From Cercospora beticola (lineage: Eukaryota; Ascomycota; Dothideomycetes; Mycosphaerellales; Mycosphaerellaceae): DNA of 64,000 nucleotides. Both the position numbers and the translations under genes were made by a program. Location: positions 4,278,001-4,342,000 of the forward strand of contig NC_088939.1 of assembly GCF_033473495.1 (NCBI RefSeq), given 5' to 3'. Positions 54,413 through 64,000 of the stretch are shown here, in pieces. Under the pieces are notes generated by a model, which saw only the letters and a program-made list of their open reading frames with translations, was not told the origin of the DNA and did no database searches. Positions within the stretch are counted from its first letter, which is position 1. Every line of letters starts with the position of its first letter.

Positions 54413-55728
54413 CGAAATGTGTGGCCGCGAGCTTCTGCCGCTGCTCTTTCTGCCGGAGACCCAAGCTGCAAGTTGTTCAGGTGGAAGGAACGAACGCTTC
54501 GACCGCGGAGGTCCCTCAAATATTACTAGCAGCGCTGCAAGCTGAGCATGTGCTTTCGTTGTCGCGATACAGGGCACACCCTTCTAGAACCCCAGGCGCG
54601 TCGTGCACGCATCAACTGAGAGTTACTAAGATCACTAAGCTCTTACCGACGGGTGCCGGAACACGTGCTGAAAGATGACAAGGACAGTCTTGACGTAGCT
54701 GCAGACAAGCTTTTGGACTACTGTGCCTGTGAGATGTGACCTATTGAATCTGGTGCACGGTGCGTTGGAGAAGACTACTGTTTGGGCCAGCGTGAGAAAG
54801 CAAAAAAGCATGGCGACGTCAGAGCAGCCCAGGCACAGTTTCGGTCGGCCGCGGCATCCTGCAAGAGCCGTAGCCGGCAGCAACCATTGTGACCGGCGCC
54901 GCGAGCGATTGACTGGACTGAAGCTGACAAGGTAGTCTAGATCTCGTACCGTAAGCACGAAGACTCCGCCGTCTGTTTTGTCAAGCTCCGCAGGGAGCAA
55001 CGCACGAAGAATGACACGCTTGTGTTCTGCAACGCGTGAAGTCGTGTTGAGCTTTCTCGAAGCCACAGACGCGCCTGGCAATGGCCCGTGCCTGATCGAC
55101 CCACTCGTCGATCCTGTGGCGTCGCGGACGTGTGATGATGTAGCTCTTGTGAGACCACGAGACCCATTTGGAAGTCTGTACAGGAGCGGCATGCGCAGGG
55201 TGAAAGTCGTAGTGCAGAGGACTCTGATCGACAACGTTGGATTGAGCCAGGCCAACTTGTCCGTCAGCAATGTCGCGCAACCACGTAAAGAATGCCGTAA
55301 GATGGTGATCGGCGACAGGATGAAAGCGATTCCCGAGGGACGCCGGCCAGCTTACAGGCAAAGGGGATGAGAACTTGTGAGATAGCAGTATGTTTGAATT
55401 GCTTTCGCTTTGTACGATTGTTGGTGAAAAACATTAGCTGAGGTGGTATCATCAAAAAACTTCAACGCCCAGTGCCGATTGCATGCCACCAGTGCCGTCT
55501 CGCTCAAGCTGCAGCTGAAGTATAAAATACGAGAGTCGTTCCATTTTACAATAAACGTGATACACAGATTCGTCGTGCCGTTGCTGCCGGTGCCATCCAA
55601 GGCATGTCTTTTTTTCGCGTATTCAAAGCGGCGTTGGTCCTCTCCCTGCTTGAGCGGAGGACGTTAGCCAGCCTCGTCACATAAACATTCGTCATCGTTG
55701 TGAAGGTGATGCGAAGGGCGAGGTCAAT
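54413..55728. other. 1.3-kb intergenic, no supported gene
   Basis: Promoter of the glycosyltransferase gene on the left. The minus-strand frame 54635-55270 (211 codons) is rich in Arg, Leu, Ser and Cys without motifs and looks like chance. No repeat seen. Confidence 0.4.
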
Positions 55729-56346
55729 TTAGACCTGGGACATTGCTGGGCCACGGCGGATACCCTTTGGTGCACTGCCTCCGCTGATGCCACTGCTGCT
55801 GAGGAAAGTGGTGGCGACAAACGCAGCGAAGCCAAACCACAAGAAGGCGCAAGAAGCTTGCGCTTCACGGCAGGCTGCGGCTGGGTTGCTGGCGCCTCGA
55901 GAGACGCTGTTGGTGCGGACGTAGCCCTGATTGGGGGTTAGCACTTGAGCTCATGTCGCGTAATCATTGGAGCAGCTTACATCGTTGTTGCAGCTGTGCA
56001 CACCAAGGCGGGCGGCAAGCGCGACGGCGGCGCAGAACCAGAAGATGGTAAGGAGGAGGTCGAGGACGAATGGCAACATGCCGTGGACTGCGAATCGCTC
56101 GTTGAAGGTCGCCGGTATCAGGAAGAACAGGCAAAGCATGGCGAAGGCGGCGCAAAACATGGTGTAGCTGGGTCACGGTTAGTCGATGTCTCGGATGCAG
56201 CAGTCTGCGTTGAACTGTTGCGCGTACTTGTTGATGGCCGGGTCGGCGCCCATTGCGATCGCGTTACCGATGATGGCCATGATGAGCAAGCTCATGAAGA
56301 ACTGGAAGCCACGAAGGCCGAGGCCGAGAAGCTGTGCCATGCCCAT
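55729..56346 (-). CDS. MARVEL-domain membrane protein, 167 aa
   Basis: A four-helix tetraspan protein of the MARVEL type, often linked to membrane apposition or eisosome-like domains in fungi. Exons are 56228-56346, 55981-56167 and 55729-55926 (504 nt). Helices: LRGFQFFMSLLIMAIIGNAI, MFCAAFAMLCLFFLIPATF, VLDLLLTIFWFCAAVALAA, and FLWFGFAAFVATTFLSSSG. The loop between helices 3 and 4 has HSCNNDGYVRTNS and CREAQAS, as in fungal MARVEL proteins (a Cys-containing loop, then ACREAQAACAF-like). The splice at 56228/56167 restores NNYTMFCAAF. The N-terminal start is MGMAQLLGLGLRGF. Function unknown beyond the fold. Confidence 0.85.
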
Positions 56347-57704
56347 GTCGACGGTGTCGTGGGAGGTGTTGTCGTGAGTGTTGATGCGGTGTTGGAGGTG
56401 CGAGAGGACGAGGATGACGGGTCAGGAGGCAGGTGCGACGGCGACAGCGGCTTTATTGTTTGGCGTGGCAGACGGGATGGGCGAGGGAGAACGGGTGGGC
56501 AGAGAACCGGTATAAGAGGTGTGCAGCAATAAACGTGTAAGCCGACCTTTCCGTGGTACGTCACTGCCAAACTTTGTCTGGGTCGATGTCGTCGCGCATG
56601 GAATGAATCACTGCAAACGTGCGAGCAATGATGATGCAGACACCTCACTTTTGGCTGTGTGTCTCCTCGGCCATCACATCGATGGTCTAAACGATACTGC
56701 TGCTGCTTGGGAGGTGCTGCTTGGCGGGTGCGCTCTTCGCGCCCTCCGCGCAAGGCGTTGTCGTGATGACGATCTGTTCCCTGCAATCCCAGTCTCCAGA
56801 TCGCGCCTGTTGCTCTGGTCAATGCGTTGTGGTGCCACAATCACAACCCGCAAAGCCACATTCCACACTCTCGAATCTCGTACTGCACGCGCTGTTCCAC
56901 GTCCGTCTCGACGCTTCAGGCATAATTCGTGCTGCTGCTGCTGTGCTAGTCTGCGATCAGCCTCTGTCGTGAATGCATAGCTTGAGCCACGATGCTCCTT
57001 CGAGCCGACTGCCGAAACTGTGGCTCAATGATCTTCGTCCCGCATGAGTTCGTGCAGCAAATCCGTCATCAAGACACACTGCCAGAGCGCGTCTGTTAGG
57101 TCGCTGTCCTTCCACAAGCCTTTGTTCAGAGTGGTAGAAAATCCAACCTTTGAGGCAGACACGCCATGGACTGTCCTATCTTCTCACTCGTGTTTCACAG
57201 CTATCGTGCATTCGTCAGACCACATCATTGAGAGCACTAAAGCAATGAACTGACACGCTCGTACTTTGATACAATGATTACCAACGAGCTTCTTCGATAC
57301 ATGCACGTAGCATCTTGATAGCTTATGTAGAACAAGCCATATTCCTTCTTTCCTCTTTGGTTGTACACTTTGCGATAGCAAGTCCATGAATTACTCGTAC
57401 TACGGCATACGTGCCACTTCCACCATCCCGGGGAACACATCCATCTCCGCCTCGACCTCTTTACCGCAAGAACAGCAGAAGCTGACAGATCGCCCCCTGG
57501 GGAAGACATCGAAGCCGGACATAGGTCCAGCTATGTCGTCGGAGCAGAGAAGGAAGTTAGCGAGGATATCCTGTTGGTAGCCTGGGAGCAGCTGAATGTA
57601 TCCATTCTCGCGACTAGTCCCTCAACACATGGCGTCGGAAGCAGCAAAAGCATGCCGTTCAGCATGAGCGAAGGAGTGGCATACAGCCCCGTCGGGCAGC
57701 ATTG
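56347..57704. other. 1.36-kb intergenic with a possible gene remnant
   Basis: Promoter of the MARVEL gene lies on the left. Short frames on both strands show no motif except the minus-strand fragment at 57400-57522, listed separately. Confidence 0.4.
57400..57621 (-). pseudogene. possible GFA/CENP-V domain remnant
   Basis: A 74-codon open stretch on the minus strand, with the only ATG at 57522. It reads SGFDVFPRGRSVSFCCSCG, then KEVEAEMDVFPGMVEVA. This resembles the Cys-x2-Cys zinc region and the following PGM segment of glutathione-dependent formaldehyde-activating (GFA) family proteins. The upstream half of such a domain is not visible: the frame is closed by TGA at 57622-57624 and no exon is evident before the Ten1-like gene. 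A remnant, an unspliced exon or chance are all possible. Confidence 0.22.
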
Positions 57705-58206
57705 TTATGGTCTCGCGGGCAGAGTCTCCTGAAAGCTGCGCACTGCAGACAGATAGTCGTCCAGTTTGATTGCTCCTGCAGACCAGATCATGAGGACATC
57801 GACAAGGGGAGTCACGCGTCGTGTCCTTCGTCTGGATGGCTGAGAATTCGAGTTCCGCATCGAATTCTCAAATTTGACTGGTTTCTGAACGTATCCGACA
57901 ACATTCAGCCAGGATCCAACCTGCAGCAAATCATGGTTGACATTTTCAAGAACATTGTCGATAGTCGCTAGGAGTGTTGGGGTCTTCGACCTGGTTCCAG
58001 GGTAGTCGATCTTCAAGACGAGCGTTGCACTTTCAACGTGGTATGCATGGACACTGCATACAATCAGCGCGAGAAGCACTGCAGTCGCGTGGCACTGACC
58101 AGCCCAGCACGCGAATTTTGGTGCCTGGTGATTGGAGCTGTGCTTGATCGAGCAGTATCAATCGTGCTGGTTCGGGTCTACGATTCGCTGGGTCGTGTTC
58201 AGACAT
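57705..58206 (-). CDS. TEN1: Ten1-like telomere-capping (CST complex) subunit, 151 aa
   Basis: Predicted OB-fold partner of Stn1 in the CST complex, which protects chromosome ends and helps fill-in synthesis in the nucleus. Exons are 58100-58206 and 57705-58053 (456 nt) with a 46-bp GTCAGT..GCAG intron. The product runs LILLDQAQLQSPGTKIRVLGC joined to VHAYHVESATLVLKIDYPG (strands 1-2). Then LLQVGSWLNVVGYVQKP (strand 3 with the W-x-N-V-x-G-Y motif) and VDVLMIWSAGAIKLDDYLSAV near the end, which match my recollection of fungal Ten1. Length fits the 120-160 aa of the family. The annotation rests on recollected pattern, not on a database search. It is divergent from SNF7 across 358 bp. Confidence 0.72.
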
Positions 58207-58564
58207 CTCGTGGAGCGATTCATCTCCACGCACTTGGAGGAATTGTGAGGGCGAGAGTGTGTTATTGGGAAGCACATGGAAAGAAGAAGCGTCTGGAACA
58301 AGGTTCGCGGCGGGCTTATCTGCACGTGAGGGGTGCGCGGGCCACTCAACATGACCGCATCGCTCAGGCCGACGTTTGTTCCACCCGCCGCAAAGACGAC
58401 GGGAGGCAGCCACGAGATAGACACGGCCACGCTCCGCTAACTTGCTGCCTCGACACCTCACTTGACCACCTCACCGGCGCAACATCTTCTTCGCTCGACC
58501 TGAGTCTCACTCCTCACACCTCTCCACGAAGCACGATAATCAGCAACGACCATTTTGCGGGACC
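58207..58564. promoter_or_regulatory. divergent promoter region, TEN1 / SNF7
   Basis: 358 bp between starts facing away from each other. C-rich pyrimidine stretches (CTCACTCCTCACACCTCTCC at about 58504) precede the SNF7 ATG. No specific factor site recognised. Confidence 0.45.
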
Positions 58565-59307
58565 ATGGCTTCGTGGGGCTGGGGCAACCTCTTCGGAGGA
58601 GGTGCTGCAGCAAAGAAAGATGCCCCGAAGAATGCCATCCTGCGGCTACGAAGCACACTCGAGATGCTGTCCAAGCGGGAGAAGCACCTGCAAAACCAGA
58701 TGGATGAGCAAGATGCGATAGCGCGAAAGAACGTGACCAGCAACAAAGCTAGTATGTGGACATAGCCCTCACCACGCATCGCGCCAGGGGAAAACCGACT
58801 GACCCGCCCCATCTAGTCGCCAAAGCAGCCCTCCGACGAAAAAAAGCCTTCGAACACCAACTCGAACAAACCAGCGCCCAAATGATGACCGTCGAGCGCG
58901 AAATCTCCTCCATCGAAACCGCCAACATCAACAAAGAAACCCTCGACGCCATGAAGGGCGCCCAACAAGCCATGAAAAAAATCCACGGCGACCTCTCCAT
59001 CGAAAAAGTCGATCAGACCATGGAAGACCTCCGAGAACAACACGCAATCGGCGAAGAAATCGCCGATGCCCTCACGCAAGGAAATTCGATGCAAGGCGTG
59101 GATGAGGATGAACTCGAAGACGAGCTGGCAGAATTGCAGCAGGAAGAACTGGATAATAAGATGTTGCATACAGGGAATGTGCCGGTTAGCGATCAGATAT
59201 CGAGGTTGCCGAATCAGCCTACAGGGGAGATTAAAGGGAAACAGCAAGCTGTTGAGGATGATGAGGAAGAAGAGCTGCGGAAGCTGCAGGCGGAGATGGC
59301 CATGTAA
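58565..59307 (+). CDS. SNF7: ESCRT-III subunit Snf7 (Vps32/CHMP4), 225 aa
   Basis: The main polymer subunit of ESCRT-III, acting at endosomal membranes in multivesicular body formation and in pH signalling with PalA/Rim20. Exons 58565-58751 and 58817-59307 (678 nt); the donor is A|GTATGT. The basic helical core starts MASWGWGNLFGGG and has LRLRSTLEMLSKREKHLQNQ, AKAALRRKKAFEHQLEQT and ANINKETLDAMKGAQQAMKK. The C-terminal half is acidic (EDELEDELAELQQEELD). It ends ELRKLQAEMAM, the MIM1-like motif for Vps4. Length and layout match Snf7 of other ascomycetes. The first 240 bp of exon 2 use A/C-rich wobble positions. Confidence 0.96.
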
Positions 59308-59931
59308 AGTGCGAGGAGAAGAAATGGGAATATGCATGCATGATCGTGGGTACAGTTGGTGGGCAGCGCTGGTCCTTGGGGGAGTTTCTGATTCGTGCCC
59401 TGCTTTCTTGGTTCACTCTCCAGATATCCAGAGACTTTTACAGCCTTTCTCAAACGATGTCATGAGATGGAGCTCTGAATCATTTCATCCCATTTCATGT
59501 TGGTATTTGGCTCGAGACCAGCCCGGAGGAGGCTCTCGTGTACCCAGGTCTCACCATGGGTCTGCACACGGCACAGCGTCCAGAAGCGAAAAACATGAAC
59601 GACGGAGAGGAAGATCACAAAGAAGAGGCAAATCGAACCTCACATGGGTGGTATCATTCAGTCTTGGCTCTGACTATATCCCTAAACTCCATCCAAGAAC
59701 CATCCATTCAATACCTCACAGCATTTTGATGCGCGGGTCTCTGAGAGAAACATAAAAAAACCGAGTATCCTTCCTTCTACACATACCAGAGCGAGGAAAA
59801 AAGAAATGCAGTAGTTCATAGCTCGTAACCGCTTTCCGAGCCAGCTCGTACCAATCTTCTGTAATGGGGTATTGCGCTCCTTTTTCCAAAAACTTCATCC
59901 TCATCTCTGCTGTCCAATATGCTCAAGCAAC
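59308..59931. other. intergenic between convergent genes
   Basis: About 620 bp of probable 3' UTRs of SNF7 and OPY2. No gene or repeat recognised. Confidence 0.45.
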
Positions 59932-61461
59932 CTACTTTGTTGCATGCACATCGCTAAAGGGGCTCTGGTCTCGTTTCCCGCCGATACCATCGTGTTCAGG
60001 TTCTTGTGAAGCTCGTTTTGCGGCTTCTTCAATCACGGCACTCAGACCACCCGGCGTTCTGTTGTCGTTGCGCTTGGGTCGCGGGCCGGAACCGACAGAT
60101 GCTGACATAGCCGCGTATGGGTTGGGCCGCGAGCCTTGCGATGATGAAGACGCCGATGTTTGCAGCTCGGTAGCGTCAAAGAATGGGCTCTCGAGTGGCT
60201 GTATGAGCGGCGCAGGGCTGGCAGCCGCTGCAGTCGTCTCTCTAATGAGGCTCTTTCGCGCTCGTGCATGCTCGTCCTCCTCATCGGACTCATTTGCAGT
60301 CTCAACTAGAGGAGAAGGTTTCAGTGGCTTCGTGTTTGAACTTCCCGTGGAGGATGATGCGTCGCTGGCCTGCCGCGACACACCAGGTGTTCGAACCTTT
60401 CCTTTACCACCTATGGTCACCGGTGTAGCCTTGATAAACGTGCCGCCAGTGTGATGCGAGGAGCTCGGACTTCCATTCGATGACTTCTCCCCAAGCATGA
60501 CAGTCTTGACCCCGCTCCCTGACGAGCTTGGAGGCGCCAGTGTTGGCGCACTTTCCATAGATGGTGTAGATGTGGCAGATGTGCCTGACTTAACAGACAC
60601 CATTCTCGGCAGGGCTCGGATGACTTGTGTTGCTGGCATGGGCTCTGTGGTGGCATCGTCACGGTAGACGTCGGACATCATGGAAGACCGAGCCAAGGAG
60701 GGAGTGATAGAGTGCGTTGTGTATTGAGTGTCCCTCTTCCCTGACCGCAAGGATGAGCTGTCCGAGTACATGGTGTCCCGTAGGTCTGAGGGTCGGAAGA
60801 AGAGAGCGTCGCCTTCATTGCTAAGGGGGCTCTTCGGTGTCGTGGTCCGGGATGTTTGATTGGCATACGCAGCTGGAATCGGAGGCACAGGAGCAGCATT
60901 CAGCAGACTGTTGTGGCCTGATCCGTTTCGGTTTGTGACACCAGGAATATATGCAATGTGGATGATGTTGCTGGCCCGACTGAGGAAGCTGGCCGCCACT
61001 GAACCTCTTGTCCTTGTGGATGCATTGTCTGACTTCATGGCATTGAACTGCGACACGCCCTTTTGCGACGCGATCTCGTCGTCCTCGTCCCATTCCTCTT
61101 GTTCTTGCCGTCGCTTCTTAATCCAGTATCGCCAGAACAGGAAGACGATGAGGGAGATGAACACCACGCCTCCGATAACACCACCAGCAATCGCCCCGAC
61201 GTTCGGTTTCTCGGCTTTGGGCGTAGGATTGGGATTGGCAATGCACACCATGTGGGCGCAGCTGTCACAGCTCTGCGGTACCAGAGAGCAGATGTCTCCC
61301 TCTGGACATGCTGGGCATGTTGGTGTCTGCGGCTCGCATTCTACGCATCGCTTGAAGATGTTGCGCATCGTCCTTTCGACCTCTGCCCTGGCATTAGCTC
61401 TGGGAGGCATGTCCGCAGCCTGACGGCGTGACCCACCATTGGCAGCGCTTCCGTGCGCCAT
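59932..61461 (-). CDS. OPY2: Opy2-like HOG-pathway membrane anchor, 509 aa
   Basis: Predicted plasma-membrane anchor that recruits Ste50 (and Ste11) to the Sho1 branch of the high-osmolarity MAPK pathway. One frame from ATG (CAT 61459-61461) to TAG at 59932. No signal peptide; an N-terminal eight-Cys module (C39, C42, C49, C52, C58, C65, C68, C73; pattern CVEC-x6-CPAC-x5-C-x6-CDSC-x4-C) is the Opy2 family signature. TM helix about residues 88-111 (VGAIAGGVIGGVVFISLIVF) is followed by a basic stop-transfer (RYWIKKRRQEQ). The long cytosolic tail is Ser/Thr/Pro-rich and disordered, with many possible kinase sites. Length is close to filamentous-fungal homologues as I recall them. Confidence 0.88.
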   Translation of the reverse strand: MAHGSAANGGSRRQAADMPPRANARAEVERTMRNIFKRCVECEPQTPTCPACPEGDICSLVPQSCDSCAHMVCIANPNPTPKAEKPNVGAIAGGVIGGVVFISLIVFLFWRYWIKKRRQEQEEWDEDDEIASQKGVSQFNAMKSDNASTRTRGSVAASFLSRASNIIHIAYIPGVTNRNGSGHNSLLNAAPVPPIPAAYANQTSRTTTPKSPLSNEGDALFFRPSDLRDTMYSDSSSLRSGKRDTQYTTHSITPSLARSSMMSDVYRDDATTEPMPATQVIRALPRMVSVKSGTSATSTPSMESAPTLAPPSSSGSGVKTVMLGEKSSNGSPSSSHHTGGTFIKATPVTIGGKGKVRTPGVSRQASDASSSTGSSNTKPLKPSPLVETANESDEEDEHARARKSLIRETTAAAASPAPLIQPLESPFFDATELQTSASSSSQGSRPNPYAAMSASVGSGPRPKRNDNRTPGGLSAVIEEAAKRASQEPEHDGIGGKRDQSPFSDVHATK

Positions 61462-62618
61462 GGTCGCAATCCCACCGTCGCGATAACCAGCGCGACTTTC
61501 GACCTCGTGTCCTCAAAGTGTCGGTTCCCTCGACGCTCGTGGTATCCCTCGTCCTGCGGTCCCTGAATGCGCGTCGCACAGCCTAAAGACGGCGTCTTAC
61601 GCCGCGCGGGTCAATGCGGCTGCGGATAATCTCCTGCTTGGTCCAGTCTCAGCCTCTCGATTGGGCTCTCTCGCGCTGCAGTCCCAACAATAATCAAGAT
61701 GACGGAATCAGACTGAAAATAAAAGAGCGACTGTCGAAGATTCGGAGCAGAGCGGTGCAGCAGTAGTGGTGAGGGTGTTGTTGCGGCAGTGGTGGTGATG
61801 GCGGGCGTGGTGCTGATCTGCTGTCTCGGGATGGGCTGCCGTTGAGCGCCGCGTGTTCGAGACTCGTCAGTCTCCACTCTTCCACGTGCAAGAACTCCAC
61901 TTTCTTTATGCTGCCTTTATGGAACCCAAATTGCATGACAGACCCTATCGCACCACGCTATCGGCAGAACAAAGCAGTCGATCTCGCTGTCATTCTCAAG
62001 CACAATCCTAAGCAAATATCGATGAAGCGTTTCCACTGCCGAGATGTGCCTGATCCCAGAAGAAAGCGCACAACTAGCCAGGAGCACATCTCTGCGTTAA
62101 GACCAGTGAGCCGGGGCGACAAGGCCGTATGCTCACAAGTCTGCGTGCACTGCATCGATATGCAGTACCTCATAGGAACCTCCATCAAAGCTGATCAAAG
62201 TGGTGCCATTAACTGACTCGATCCTGCCCTATAGATCCACTAATCTACAAGGAAAGGAGAATTTTATGAAAATGGGTAATTGTCTCGTCGTCACATTCAT
62301 ATCAATGCATCAATCAGTATGCAAATGAGGCAAAGCGATACAGCAAAGTGCACAGATGGAAAGAAATGAAAGAAGAAGAATTAGAGCTTGAAGTTATCGC
62401 AAAATGCACATTGCATCATCCATACATACCTGCTGACCCTTTACCATTACCTCTTACAACCAGATCAGGAACCCAATCCATCCGGCCATCGATGGCAAAG
62501 ACCATACTGCATATTCGAGCCTGTAGTCAGCAGTAAAACATTTCCCCATGATCGGACTTACCTTCCAAACCCTTCGCTCGAAAGCATTCAAAGAACAGCA
62601 CAGCAAATCACATCAAAG
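61462..62618. other. 1.16-kb intergenic, no supported gene
   Basis: Probable promoter and long leader of OPY2 at the left and the 3' UTR of the MCQ-type gene at the right. A GGTGGTG-rich stretch occurs at about 61760-61815. No gene called. Confidence 0.4.
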
Positions 62619-63179
62619 TCAATGCTCCAGGCAAGACTTCAACAAATCACCGCCACTCTTCTTGTTCTGCTTCGGCTGCACAGCATACATCGAACTCACC
62701 TGTTGTGGTGTCGCCCGAGGAGTATCAGGCTGATACATCCGCCAGTGAATATTGCGGAACTTACCTTCCTTGAAGGCCCAGCCACCATATTCACCATCAG
62801 AAGATGTCGATGAAGTCCTAGAACCAGCACTCGCCACACTAGATCTTCTCGAAGTAGAAGGCGAAGTATGAGGATCATACTCCGTCTCAACACTCGAGGT
62901 CACGCGAACAGAAGGCGCACCCGGTCCACGAGAAGCAACAATCCCATAAGAAATATCTTGCAATTCAGGTTCGGGACCTGTACGAAAGAATAACTTACGA
63001 GCTTTGGTTCGTTGACAGGTTATACATTCTGTGAAAGAAGAGTTGAGACCCGTGTCTTTTGTGTTGTGGCATCCGCGGGAGTAGGTGACGGGGTCAGATT
63101 CGGCGGTGGGACAATAGGTGAAGTGGCGGCGGGAGTAGTGTTTGCAGGTGTTGTAGTAGGTGGTGGTGAATTGGCACAT
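62619..63179 (-). CDS. MCQ-type cysteine-rich protein, 186 aa
   Basis: A single frame from ATG (CAT 63177-63179) to 62619. The N-terminal module MCQFTTTYYNTCKHYSRRHF, then YCPTAE, then GCHN and TECITCQRT, has regular Cys and His spacing, suggesting a small zinc-binding fold. The start resembles the 95-aa protein at 7216. A Ser/Thr-rich linker (SPSTSRRSSVASAGSRTSST) separates it from a C-terminal segment GGWAFKEGKFRNIHWRMYQP that looks structured. No signal peptide. I know of no function for this family; it appears common in dothideomycetes, from memory. Confidence 0.7.
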   Translation of the reverse strand: MCQFTTTYYNTCKHYSRRHFTYCPTAESDPVTYSRGCHNTKDTGLNSSFTECITCQRTKARKLFFRTGPEPELQDISYGIVASRGPGAPSVRVTSSVETEYDPHTSPSTSRRSSVASAGSRTSSTSSDGEYGGWAFKEGKFRNIHWRMYQPDTPRATPQQVSSMYAVQPKQNKKSGGDLLKSCLEH

Positions 63180-64000
63180 TTTGGATGTTTCGGAAGGGGG
63201 CTGTGCTGGTTCGGAAGGCAGGTGGAGGAGGGAATTGAAACAGCGAGCACAATCAGCGTTCTCGTCTCTCTACTACCTCGACGACTCTTTACTGGATCTT
63301 CTGCTGAAGCTGTGGATGGCGACTTGGTCAACAAGTCTGTACAGCATAAATTCGAAAGAGCTGCGAGGTCACTGTAGAGTCGAGAAGCTGAGTGCTGGCT
63401 GCGAAGTCCGATGGAGAGAATAGTGAGAGGGAGCGACAAGCTAGATTATATGTTCATGACCCGCCATTCTGTCGTTGCAATGAAAGAATCGAAATACCGC
63501 AGTGTCGATTTTTACAGTCTTTGTTATGTGTCCTTTGTTGGCCTGTCATCGAAAGGATCCGCCGTTGTGCGCTTTGTCTTGCTGCTCAATAATGCATTGT
63601 ATTCTCTGCCAAGGGAATAGGTTGGGGAGGCGAAGCACACGTGCACTACAACTTCTGTCAGTAACGATAGTACGTATGGAGCGACTTCTCGTCACCTCAG
63701 TCAAACTACTAGTCCATGGACTTCGAGATCAGAACTCGGCACGCGTATAGCAGGAAACCAACAACTAAAGAAGAACCACTCTGCCGCCAAGTTATGATTT
63801 GATGCAAGTATTGATGCGCAACTAATCGACTTCCACATTAACGATATTCGACGACCACTCCAACACCACGCAAGCGAACCTGCCACCCTCTAGCAACCAC
63901 ATGTACCTTGACCAAGAATAGATGACGTGTCTCCTCAACCTATACAACCATACCGCTCCAGGGCCGAGCAAGCTAGTAGTAAGGACCGTAAGGACCGAAG
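63180..64000. other. right edge, no supported gene; short tandem repeat at the end
   Basis: Promoter of the MCQ-type gene at the left. Small frames have no support. The last bases contain two adjacent copies of TAAGGACCG (63980-63988 and 63989-63997). Confidence 0.35.

Noticed and set aside
54635..55270. 211-codon minus-strand frame upstream of the glycosyltransferase
   Set aside because: No recognisable domain, unusual composition, and position suits promoter or leader sequence.
55945..56532. 195-codon plus-strand frame
   Set aside because: Antisense shadow of the MARVEL gene; the minus strand splices cleanly to a tetraspan protein.
60385..60400. tRNA B-box-like GGTTCGAACAC (minus strand)
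   Set aside because: It lies inside the OPY2 coding sequence, lacks a matching A box, and no cloverleaf is seen around it.
60860..61423. 187-codon plus-strand frame with hydrophobic stretches
   Set aside because: Antisense to OPY2, whose Cys module and membrane helix are clear.

Overview
The window looks like chromosomal DNA of a filamentous ascomycete, most likely a dothideomycete (this placement is inference). The reasons are short introns of about 43-74 bp with GT..AG borders and CTRAY-like branch points, genes spaced 0.3-1.5 kb apart on both strands, and families typical of fungi (ESCRT-III Snf7, Opy2, GH64, DUF3176, A-T-TE synthetases). I found no tRNA, rRNA, CRISPR array, transposon or virus-like gene. 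Spliced models below were joined by hand: every junction keeps frame and each total CDS length is a multiple of three.

Left part (1-19 kb). Three tandem minus-strand genes encode mostly disordered proteins of unknown function. A small cysteine-rich MCQ-type protein follows. Then come enzymes that could be a small secondary-metabolite locus: a short-chain dehydrogenase (7816-8912), a BAHD-like acyltransferase with an HxxxD motif (11269-12851), a ketopantoate-reductase-like enzyme (13130-14293) and a 936-residue A-T-TE synthetase (15744-18652). The synthetase has Cys in place of Ser in the thioesterase nucleophile elbow and a probable GC-AG intron.

Middle (20-45 kb). This part holds a secreted GH64 beta-1,3-glucanase, a CorA-type transporter, dihydroorotase (URA4), an MFS sugar transporter, a MOT1-type molybdate transporter, an unrecognised nuclear-looking protein, a four-TM membrane protein, an ankyrin protein, a class V PLP enzyme, a secreted GH3 beta-glucosidase with five introns, an ACS-type MFS permease, a small surface protein with a duplicated cysteine motif and a DUF3176 membrane protein.

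Right part (46-64 kb). Here are a secreted 12-cysteine protein with a GPI-like tail, an NTF2-like protein, FRG1, a disordered coiled-coil protein, a large sterol-glucosyltransferase-like protein, a MARVEL-domain protein, a Ten1-like telomere protein divergent from Snf7, the HOG-pathway anchor Opy2 and a second MCQ-type protein. Glucanase, beta-glucosidase, sugar permease and ACS permease together suggest extracellular carbohydrate use and import, while URA4, SNF7, OPY2, TEN1 and FRG1 are core cellular genes. The strongest leads for something new are the A-T-TE neighbourhood, its Cys-type thioesterase, and the two surface or secreted cysteine proteins.
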